Shown here one piece after another: positions 37,948 through 48,450 of a stretch of 64,000 nucleotides of DNA. Source of the DNA: Talinum fruticosum (Eukaryota > Streptophyta > Magnoliopsida > Caryophyllales > Talinaceae); assembly GCA_021018815.1 (NCBI GenBank), contig JAITYX010000016.1:626001-690000 (forward strand). The letters are read 5' to 3'. The position numbers and the translations under genes were made by a program. The notes below the pieces were generated by a model. It was not told the DNA's origin. It saw only the letters and a list, made by a program, of their open reading frames with translations, and searched no databases. The number at the start of each line of letters is the position of its first letter. The first letter of the stretch is position 1.

Positions 37948-38329
37948 GTATTTTATAAGGTTTGGGACACGTGTATATATTATTTTTTTCCTTTGTTGTG
38001 TATATATTATTGTTTTATAGGTACTTGAAACAACGAGATCCTCAATGCGAATTCTAACATTTTCATCGTTTAATTGGTTAAAGAAGCGTGAATATTCCAC
38101 CTCCCCTTTTTTAAACTATCTGAACATTCACTCTAACAATTTTTAATTTCTAGAATTACTTTGTTAAGTTTCAGGATACTTTTGATGTCATAGTTATATG
38201 TTTTGTAGCGAATATTTACAAACTAATGGTGTTTATATATATTTCAAATTTGTCGTTCAAACTAATAATGATGGGACCAATAACAATAGACGACCAAAAT
38301 TTTTTGGTCATTAGAACTTTTAACTATCA

Positions 38330-38331
38330 TC

Positions 38332-38363
<32 letters not shown>

Positions 38364-38440
38364 AAGTTGGGTCTAAGTGTCTCTCTGAGCGACACGTAGG
38401 ACGCTTATTTGGCAATATCCTTAATTGTAAAATTATATTA
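38330..38440 (+). mobile_element. Possible Helitron 5' terminus
   Basis: TCATATATATA... runs into AATATTAAAAGTTGGGTCTAAG and the imperfect palindrome GTGTCTCTCTGAGCGACAC. A TC start after A, AT-rich lead and this type of GTGTC/GACAC motif recall plant Helitron 5' ends. No matching 3' hairpin with CTRR was found. The element, if real, probably includes the tandem array that follows. Confidence 0.3.
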
Positions 38441-39660
38441 TTTTTAAATAACATTACTAATTTAGTAATGAAATTTGATGGTAAAAATAACATTAATATT
38501 ATACTTTTCCAATAATGAAATACTAAATTAGTAAAGAAATTTGACGTTAAAAATTACATTAATATTATACTATCTAAATAATTAAAGTAGAGTATACAAT
38601 GTAATTTTTTAAAAATGATCTTAATATATAATTTATGTAACCGATTACATAACAAAAAAATAGTATAGCTTTTCAATTAACTTTACTAATTTAGTAATGA
38701 AATTTGATGGTAAAAATAACATTAATATTATACTTTCCAATAATGATATACTAAATTAGTAAAGAAATTTGACGTTAAAAATTACATCAATATTATACCA
38801 CAATATTATACTATTTAAATAATTAAAGTAAAGTATACAATGTAATTTTTTCAAAATTATCTTAATATGTAATTTATGTAACCGATTACATAATAAAAAA
38901 ATGTTATAGCTTTTTAAACAACTTTACTAATTTAGTAATGAAATTTCATGGTAAAAATAACATTAATATTATACTTTTCCGATAATGATATACTAAATTA
39001 GTGAGGAAATTTGACGTTAAAAATTATATTAATATTATACCTCAATATTATACTATCTAAATAATTAAAGTAGAGCATATAATGTAATTTTTTAAAATTA
39101 TCTTCATATGTAATTTATGTAACGAACTAAATAATAAAAAATATTATATCTTTTCAATTATGATATAATAATTTAGACAAGAAATTTGATGATAAAATAC
39201 TAAACTAATTTAATAGTAAAATTAGAGTCTATAACGTTATTTTTCTCATTCACTTTAGTCTGAAATTTATGTAACTATTTACATAATTCAAAAATATCAA
39301 ACTTCTTAATTGTGATATACTAATTTAGTGATAAAATTTGATAATAATAAATTACATTACATTAATATTTATACTTCAATATTATACTCAAAATGTTATA
39401 ACTTTTCAATTAGCTTTACCAATTTAGTAATGAAATTTGATGTTAAAAATTACATTAATATTATACCTCAATATTATACTATTTAAATAATTAAAGTAGA
39501 GTATACAATGTAATTTTTTTAAAATTATCTTAATATGTAATTTATGTAACTAACTACATAATTAAAAAGTGTTATGACTTTTCAATTATGATATAATAAT
39601 TTTGACAAGAAATTTGATGATAAAATATTAAACTATTACTTTTAGAATATTATGAAACTG
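38440..39660. repeat. AT-rich tandem array, unit about 230-241 bp
   Basis: The word TTTAGTAATGAAATTTGATG recurs at 38461, 38690 and 38931, with diverged or partial copies near 39172, 39316, 39422 and 39598. Each full unit also holds a second, related half (TTAGTAAAGAAATTTGACGT), and ends with AATTTATGTAACCGATTACA. Later copies are shorter and more diverged. No coding. Confidence 0.85.
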
Positions 39661-42600
39661 ACTCAAATATTAATATTATACTCAAATATGATTAATATAA
39701 ATATTATTAGTATGACTAATATAAACTATTACTTTTAAAATTATTATTAATATTTCCTACCAAAAACTCTTGAATTTCTATACCTTCAATAGATGTATAG
39801 ATTACATGTTTTCAATGAGTTAAATGTTTTTATATTTAATTTATTGTGTAATTTATTATTATTAATACTTATTTACAATATAATTAATGTACCATAACCG
39901 ATTTACTTCCAATAGCAATGCCTATCCTATTTCCACACAATAAAGAAGTTTAACTAACTTTTCACAATTTCCCTTTAAAAAAGAACCTTACAGGAATAAA
40001 TGATATATTAGTCCTGTTCGGCAAAATGAGTTATTTGAGCAACGGATAAGCTGTTTGGGTAAATGATATCTCGTTATATTTTAGGTGTTAGCTAATAGTT
40101 GTTTAACTAGCTATTTATAAATAATGTGTTCGGTTCAATTAGTTGATAAACATAAAATGACGAAAAAGGACATGATATTAGTTTTCATCAACGTAAAAAA
40201 AAAAAAAATTCCTTAAATTCAAATTTAACAAAATTTATTTGACAATAGAGGATTAATAAGTAAAATAAAGAGCGCTCGGATTAAACTACCCTTAAACTCT
40301 CTAAAATTGTCAAAAATGCCACTAATTTAATCGATGGTAATCGTCCGCCACTAAACTAGTAATTACGGTAAAAAAAGCCACCTGGAGGTTAAAGTGACCG
40401 GCTGCGGCCGGTAAAACCCAGGCAACCAGTCACAACCCACGAATGTTAACCGTTTAACGCAATTGAACTACCTCACTCTCTCTCTTCCCTCGTTTTGAAT
40501 GAAACCGAAGAACACCTCTCTTCCCTCTCACACTCGTCTGTCTCTCTCTCTCTCTACTCTCGCCATTTTCACTCACACTCTCTCTATCTTGCTTGTAATT
40601 GGAAATTCAAACCCTAAATGGTTTTGATACCGCTTGAAAATTGAGCAAAAGTTCGAGTCGATACGATCTAAAATGATCTTGATAAATCAAAATGAAAATT
40701 GAATATTAATTGGCCACTAGTCATAATAACCAACTAAGAAGAATATTTAGTCGATCGAGTCAATCGGTTATTGCTCAACTCATAAGTACTCGACTTACGA
40801 TTATCATCTTGTATTATAATTTTCCAACCAATTAATTGAACTAATCCGAACATTAATCTAGAGCTAAATTTAATATCAATTTGGTCAAATTCAAACTAGT
40901 ACAGATTAATAAAAACAGAGTTGTGAGATACCGAGACATGCTAATGACTACTAATTTACTAAACCAAGTCTCATTGATATTAGTTAAGTACTTAACTTAT
41001 TCATGTAATGACTATATTTAACGTTAAACGGACCCGACTTAGATAAGTTTAAGTCAATATAATCCCAAATAAACTTGCTAAATCAAAGTGAAAACTAATA
41101 CAATTCGAATTGAACTTATTTATACAAATTAAATTACATATTGTACACATATTTTATTATTTTTTAAATTATTTATATATTTACATATATTTCATTGTTC
41201 TTTAAATTACATATATATTTACACGTTTTATTATTCTTTAAATTATATATTTTACCTTCATTTTCATGAACAAAATAATAACTTATTTTGTAATGTAAAT
41301 TCTCTAAACTTATTAATTAAATTAAATTAAATTCTATTAATAATATCTTATAAAGTTATAATATAAAATTTTCCACCTTTTATTTTTTTCCTCTTATTTG
41401 TTTGTGCAAGATTTTCATCTCTACTTCTACTCTAATAAAAATCAAAATTTTTGTCAAAAATTACAATTTGATTTTGGAGGGAAAGCTCCCTCTCTTATTT
41501 TACTTGTCGAAAAAAGGAACAAAAATAAAATAAAAAAAAACTAGATTTTGGAGGGAAAGTCTCTCTCTTATGAGAGACTTGCCAAAAAATGGAGGTTGGG
41601 TCAAATTTAAATTCAAGTTGAGTCGGATTTGGATCACTTTTATTCAAATTAATGATCTCATATATTGTAACCCCAACTTAATTTCGTATCTGTAAAGGAT
41701 GGAATAAAATAGAATGGTACTTGATTGTACATACATTGTTCATCATCACTTGTTGGTATCTTGACTTGAATTAATGATCTCATTGAAGCTTGCTTGCAAG
41801 CATCTCCAAGCTCATCATTGACTTTTCTTTCTTTTGTCATTTACATTTTATTAATACGAAAAGTTGAATGTACAACGCATTACGTAGTACAAAATATTTC
41901 ATCTACGAGCTAGAACAGCCAATTCAACATTTTTATAAAAATCATATCTTAGAACACTAATTAATTTCTTTTAATCTGTTCATGATAGACTTCAACATTC
42001 TACACAAATTGACTATGTTCTCGTTCAATAACCCGCTTAACCAAAATGTTAAGTTGATGGTTAGAGGTTCAAAAATATGTTTATACTCAAATATACCCCC
42101 TTATGTAATTGCCCTTTGGACTTGAAATGTGGATGCAACAAATGCCCCTTATCACGCGCAATAATTAATATGGGTATTATTGAGATTCGAACTTAAAATC
42201 TCTCGTTTAAAAATGCTCTAATGACATGTTCAGTAACCAACTTAACAAAAATCTTAAACTTATAATTGAAGATCGAAATATATCTTTATACTCTAACAAC
42301 TCTTTTAGCACTTTCTTTGCCGCCCTAAATATACTCTAGTAGTGCTTATATATGTTAGACCCCCATTCTTTTTAACTTGAGTTTTTTTAAAAGAATAAAA
42401 TCAAATAGGTCACATTCAGCTCAAACAAATTTTGATAAGTTAAGTTCTATAAAATAGATTCAAATAAGTTCCCTTAGAAAAGAATAAAATCTAAGTTCGA
42501 TTCAGTAAAAACATGTTCACATCTAATGTAAATACAAGTATAAAATGCAACATGAAATAAGTTAAGATAAATTAAAATAAGTTAAATTTAGCAAAAATAA

Positions 42601-43126
42601 GTTTTACTTCGCATAAATAAATGCATATAAGTTCATTTAATTTCAACAAAAATAAGAATAGATAAGGTCATTTCATCAAAAATAAATTCTATTAGAAAAC
42701 CCTTTATTATCAAAATTGCAATTCTTATTTCAAAAATCACACTCCATTCGTGTGACCTGAAATTCAAATCTAGATGCAAACTTATACCTCGAAATCTTGA
42801 TTAAACATCTTACATATGACATTTATTATTCAAATTGAAATGTGATAATAATTAGTTTTAAAATGGTGCTTTATATATCTAAACAATTTTTACAGTAAAA
42901 CTAGTACACTCCCCATATATTCATGTATAGATGTTATTCAGTAGTTGTTTCACAATACTAAGTGCAAAAAAATATATAAATGTTTATATTTTCGTAATAT
43001 AGTAGCTTTTCCCTAATTATATCTACAAAATTCGATGATAAACTAACTACAACACATACCCAAACAACGTCTCTTTGTATGTACTCTTGGATCGTTCCGT
43101 GAATGAATTACAACGCCCTCTCTTTT
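39661..43126. other. AT-rich intergenic DNA with MITE remnants
   Basis: At about 40012-40175, TCCTGTTCGGCAAAATGAG...TGTGTTCGGTTCAATTAG resembles half of the PIF/Harbinger-like MITEs at 19464 and 58795. At 40460-40600 a (CT)n-rich stretch precedes an AAACCCTAAATGG word, like a plant 5' UTR, but no reading frame follows. Around 42185-42240, minus strand, GATTTTAAGTTCGAATCTC may be a SINE B box. The minus-strand frame at 41658-41840 has no recognised family. Confidence 0.4.
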
Positions 43127-43666
43127 TGTTAGGAATCGGAGCTCACAAATAATAGAACTTGGACAAAAGAAAATAAACAAGAATTTGGGACACAAGATTT
43201 TAACGTGGAAAAACCCAAAATCGGAAAAAATCATGAAATTGCTGTACTAGACTTTGAGTAGTTTAGAAGAATTTCACTCAAACTCTCACTAACTTATACA
43301 CTTGTAATTCACTACTCACTTACTTACAACAATGGAGGATACACTTATTTTATAGCCATAACAGGACCTTACAGCATTTATAAGCATTAACAAGCAATAA
43401 ACACGCCTTAACCGACTTTAACACACATTAAACTGAGCTATAACCGAAGAAAAAGGCCAATAATCAAAGCCTGAGGCACGGGGCAGCCAGCACAGGCCGT
43501 GCCAGCCAGCATGGCCAAGCCCATGTTGGCTGTTTGCGAGATGGTCTTTTGTGTTTCATTTAGAAACTTCCCGTACCCGATGCTCCATGCCCGTGTTCGC
43601 CATTTCTTGTCCCATAACGCGATTTTACCAAGCCCAAAGCATATATTAGGCTCCATAATCCCAACA
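43127..43666. mobile_element. Solo LTR, probably Ty1/copia
   Basis: It starts TGTTAGGAATCGG and ends ATAATCCCAACA, giving TG...CA ends with an inverted TGTTRGGA repeat. The flanks are a perfect 5-bp target duplication CTTTT (43122-43126 and 43667-43671). Length is 540 bp. The internal word TTTTAACGTGGAAAAACCC is common in plant copia-type LTRs (family knowledge). No internal retrotransposon sequence or second LTR lies nearby, so it arose by LTR-LTR recombination. Confidence 0.88.
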
Positions 43667-44061
43667 CTTTTTTCGAAAAAAAAAACTAACTAAAACTATA
43701 GAAAGATAACAATATTAAGACATGAGTGTCACATCTATATTTTTAGAGCCTTTACAAATTACAATAATTGAGGTTAGAATTCACCACAATATTAATAATA
43801 TACATCTAAATGAAAAAAAAGAGGTCCTAGCCCTAGTTTTTCTATTAAGATGATGATACATATTACATTGAATAACTTCTTCATATTTTTTTATTTCAAG
43901 TTCAAAGTCCACCATAGCAAGTTAAAATGACCAAGTCAGAAAATTCATTCTCATTTAAAAAAATTTGTAAGTTAAAGGGAAAAAAAATGGTACATAGACA
44001 ATTGGCTAGTAATTTTATAATTTTCTAGTGAGTTTTATTTGACTATTAAGATTAATATTTC

Positions 44062-44069
44062 TATAAATA
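44062..44069 (+). promoter_or_regulatory. TATA box of the defensin gene
   Basis: TATAAATA, 65-72 bases upstream of the defensin ATG, in a good position for a short 5' UTR starting near 44095. Confidence 0.7.
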
Positions 44070-44133
44070 CCCCTCTACTTCACTCCCCCTCTTCAAGCTC
44101 AAATAATTAAGCTAATTAAGTAGGTGATCACCC

Positions 44134-45418
44134 ATGGCTAAGCTTATTAAGCTCTTGGCTCTCCTCTTCATTCTTGTCTTGGTTGCTAATACAGGTGAGA
44201 TAATCCTTTTCTGATAATTAATCAAGTTGCTAATATTTGTAAATCATTTCAAGAATTACGATATAGCAAACTACAATATATTTTGTCTTTGCTTTATTTT
44301 TAATATCTTGGGGCAACATTTTACGTAATTAAATTTTGTAATGTTATGTCCTCTAATTACTTTTTTACGTGTTTATGTTGTCTTTTTAGTATGATGATAC
44401 TTGCTAAATATAGTAAACTACTTCATGAGATATACTTGTAGTTTTCTGGTTGAAGAAGGAGACAAGCGCCTAAAATATACCAATTATATCATAGACACGG
44501 ACCGAAGTTACTATAGTTTTGAAATTCACCTCTACTTCCATGGTCCTTGCTCTTTCCAACAAAAAAAAAATTAAATTATCCATAAACCCGGATTTATAGC
44601 ATAAATATACTATAAAATATATGATAAATAGGAAAATTTATCCTAAAATATTTAATATGTCATGGTCACTAATTAGTATGCTAATAACTTATTTATTTAT
44701 TTATTTTAGCTTCGAGGATTAGACTTTACAAGTATTGAAAATTTGACTTGTGTAATGTTTGAAGTGGGATTACTTTAAATGTGGTGATCCAAACTAATTT
44801 GGGACTATTAATCTGAATGATAGATAGGCCCCAAAAAAAAAAAAAAAAAACTCACGCGAAATTTAAATTGGATGAACTGAAATCATATTCGAACCATCAT
44901 ATGATACAAGCTAATCAAATATAATTCGACCGAGCACGACTTTAAAAAGTCTAATGGAATTTGTGCAAACTTTTTCTCAGAATTTCTTTTCTTTTACAAG
45001 ATAACTTCATTGCACCAAAGATCAATCAACTCAAAGTTATCCTGAGCTAATTAAACTTATCCTGGTCTAAGCCGGACCTAAACCGACACAAACATAATGC
45101 AAACTGAATTATATTAAATCAACCTGCAATCGAACCAAACAAATTATTTCCTAGGTCTACATATATAATCGTAATCTCCTCTGGTTTTTTATAGGCTGCG
45201 TTATTTATTTATTTACTTTGGGGAAACTTTGGATGCATTTTTGCAGCAACTCAGGTGGAGGGAGACTATGCAGAAGACGCAGCAGATCATTTCCAGGATT
45301 CTGTCTTCGTGACAGTACGTGCACTCTCTATTGCCAATCGGAGGGTCCGAAAGTCCGATATGGATCCTGCCATCGACAAGGCATTGGCTTTGCTTGCTTT
45401 TGCTACTCTCGCTGCTGA
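44134..45418 (+). CDS. Plant defensin precursor, two exons (44134-44194 and 45255-45418)
   Basis: A small secreted, disulfide-rich peptide of the plant defensin (gamma-thionin) family, which typically acts against fungi outside the cell. Exon 1 encodes the signal peptide MAKLIKLLALLFILVLVANT. The intron (44195-45254, GTGAGA...CAG, phase 1, 1060 bases) sits at the usual place in defensin genes. Exon 2 gives GGGRLC and then the mature domain to the TGA at 45416-45418, for a total of 74 residues. Eight Cys are spaced C-x10-C-x5-C-x3-C-x11-C-x8-C-x1-C-x3-C. Other family marks are SRSFPGFC (S..F.G.C), the Glu in CQSEG, and a gamma-core GSC...C. The C4-C5 loop (11) is slightly longer than is common. 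The acceptor CTCAG|GTGG is chosen over the nearby TTGCAG because only it keeps the Cys frame. The target organism or ion-channel activity cannot be told from sequence. Confidence 0.9.
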
Positions 45419-45535
45419 TCAAACTTTAATTACCACAAATTTAAACAAATTAAAAGTTTACTATTAATAATAAGAATAATAATACTAATAATAATAATAG
45501 TTGATGTTATATATACATAACACCAACTAGATATG

Positions 45536-45541
45536 AATAAA
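45536..45541 (+). terminator. Poly(A) signal of the defensin gene
   Basis: AATAAA 118 bases after the stop codon, followed by the T/GT-rich stretch TGTGTTACTTGCTTTT. Confidence 0.6.
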
Positions 45542-47206
45542 GTCGTGCTTGTGTTACTTGCTTTTATATTTATTGTATGAGATATATATATCTGAGTGTA
45601 ATTTTATGAATTTGATATTTGTGAATTGTTGATCGAATTATATGTACTTTTGATTACTATTGAGCTCAAATTTTTCTTGAATATTTTACATTGAACTTTG
45701 AAGAACGTTGACAACACCTTTTTTTTAATTTTTTGAGAAGGCAATTGCATAAAAATAATTCTTTAGATAACGCTCTTTGTAGTTAAAACCCTGTGGAGTT
45801 AATTATATGATTGTCTTTTCAACAGCGATGATAAATTTGCAGATACTAATTAACCTTTAATCACTTGGACATGTTCATAAGAATCTTATAATTGGTTTCG
45901 ATTAGATAATTCCCAAATCGCGACAACCCTTTATATAATGTTTAGTTTTGAGAGCATCATGCATTCTCTTGCAAAAAAATATTATCTTACAAATGAGAAC
46001 CAGAATAACTAGTATCCAAATAAAATGAAGGGATACCCTAACCTGACCCTGATGATCTATTGAGGTCAGTACTCATACAAATTATGCTATGGACCTGAAA
46101 CTAATAGTCTCGAACTACAAATTGACAAAACAAAAAGAAAATTCTTCTTTTTTGATGCCCTTCCCCCAAGCTTGCTGTTGATATTTTGTTACATGTGTTC
46201 CCGGTCTACGGACCCAAAATCACGGTATAAGTTTTGCACTACTCATGCCATAATTCTACATATTTTTATTTTTGTGTGATATCTAAAAGGTTAGCATCAC
46301 CGAAAAACTTCATTTTCTTGAGAGTTTCCTTTTTCTGTTTGACGCGTCATATAAGCCCAAAGTTCTTGCCTTGATGCCAATTTCAACGCTATTGAATAGA
46401 GTTTTGTTTAACAAGAAAAAACAGAGTAGACCAAAAGTTAGTCTGAAAATGAACTAACTACTTGACGCGAACCTATTCTTAACCAAAATTCCTTTAACAT
46501 TAAAATGTGTCAAACTGTGTGTCAATTAGCTTAATTAGTGCAACTTTTAGGAGCCGTTAGCAAATATATTAAAATCAATATATATTTGATTGATAGTTAT
46601 TGTAATTTTGGGTTGCAATTTTATAGCAGAAATTAACTTGAACCCACTAAATCTAAATTGAAAAAGTAATCGAAACTTGAACCCGAGGTGAATTGAGTTG
46701 AACTTGAACCGAAATAAACTTGAGTCGAATGAACTTAAATTTGAAACGGAATGAACCTAAACCTGAATGAAGCTAAGGTTGAACTAAACAAGCCTCTATT
46801 AATGATATCTGAATAATAATGAATTGAACGCAACAAGTTGTTTCGTATAAGAATTGTGAATTTATTTAAATTAATTATCGTGGTTAGATTAATTAATTAA
46901 ATTTAACTAAATAAATTATGTTAATTAATTTAATATATGTGATTATGTGTTTAACGTATCTGTTATGTGTTGTTTTGTTTGAATAAAAAAAACAGAGATT
47001 TTCCTGACCCAAAACATTAGCCCCGAGTTTAAATTATTTTAAATAAGTGTTGTAAATTATATTTAGAACTAATCTTTTTCTGGCGTTGATTTTATATTTG
47101 GACCAAAAAAAAAAAAAAAAAAAAGAAAGAGAGAGGAGAGGGTTGGTTCGGAGCACCGGGGAAAAAGCCAGCAGGAAAGGTCTGGTTAATTGATGAAGGG
47201 AAATTT
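45542..47206. other. Intergenic region with a degenerate short repeat
   Basis: At 46630-46800, diverged copies of a word like TTGAACC(T/C)GAA or AACTTGAA recur about a dozen times, forming a decayed minisatellite. A 22-base A run at 47104-47124 precedes a GA-rich tract. No gene. The last nine bases before 47207 (ATTGATGAA) would be the MULE target site. Confidence 0.45.
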
Positions 47207-48450
47207 ACGGATGGGTCATGGTCTATTTTACAATTATAGGTGAAATCATCCTTTTACGCTTAAGTCATACTGTACATAGGGCCCACGTCAAGATGCACCG
47301 ACTGTGGCAAGGAGAAAGGACCAAAATGCCCCTAATGATGTTGCTTTGATGTTTGGTTTGGATGCTGATTTGAAATGTCTAAAATGCCCTTAATAAGGTG
47401 GGAATAAAGTGATAGAAGAAGCTGAATATTTTGAAAAGTTAGACATTATTTTGCGATGATCAACATTGAAGAGAAAGAGAGAGAGAGGAGTTGTGAGAGG
47501 TAGGTGTGTTATGACTATGAAGGTTGCCGGTGATCCATTGTTTCTCGTGCGGTGAGGGTGAAGGCGCTTGGGACGTAAAATTGGTTGGGTAAGTAAGTTT
47601 AATTGTGTATTGTATTCAATTTTTGTAGGTGGATTTTGGTTTGCGATTGGTTATTATTTTGAATAATGGGGTTAATTGTAGGTTGGGTGTGGAAATTTTG
47701 AATAATGGGAGGGGGTAGCAGAATTTGTTATTATTTTAAAATATAATTTTTGTATACATTCATGTATGTAACAGTTGGCTTTTAATGGATTTAGGGTTTT
47801 TAGTTTGATCGGGTGGATTGAGTTTTGTAATATGGTTGATGGATATTGTTTGTTGGTTAAATATGAGTAAATTAGTTGGGAGGAACATTTATTCATATTT
47901 TATATTTGTGATGTACTTGAAGTATTCTCATTTGAAATTGCAAAAATGAAATATGTGGTTTAATTATGATTATAATGCTTGGTATTTTAATTTAATAGTG
48001 TAATAGGGCGTTAATAGGTTGGTTGTGCTTTTCTCATGCATGTTATTATATGTATTGGATGAGTAGGAATTTAGTTTTTGTCATACTTGTTGTACTAACA
48101 TATTATCCTTGAATTACTCGTTAATGTTGAACTAGTTGAGTTTGTTAAAGTTTATGTATAATTGTAAAGGTGGGTGTAAATGTGTTGTGTGGGTGTGTTA
48201 ATGTAATGTGTAGTTTATTGTTTGGATATTGTAAGGGTAATTTGGCTTATGTTATATTGGTTGTATGTCTATATCATACCTTACTAACTATATATATATA
48301 CATGGATCTGTATGAATATGTTAATAAAATTAGTAATTGGTAATATATTAACATGGTATGTATGTAAAGTATAATTGAGAATATATGTGGTTGTCTCACA
48401 TGTGGGTTGTTGTTAATCCGTAGAGTGGTTGACAAGTGTGAAAGATAGAT

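Noticed and set aside
41658..41840. Small minus-strand protein MTKERKVNDELGDACK...
   Set aside because: No family resemblance, no clear promoter or splice context; cannot be supported as a gene.
45255..45467. Open frame MEGDYAEDAADHFQDS... as the exon 2 product
   Set aside because: It is longer, but splicing to it destroys the eight-Cys defensin frame, and its residues match no family.
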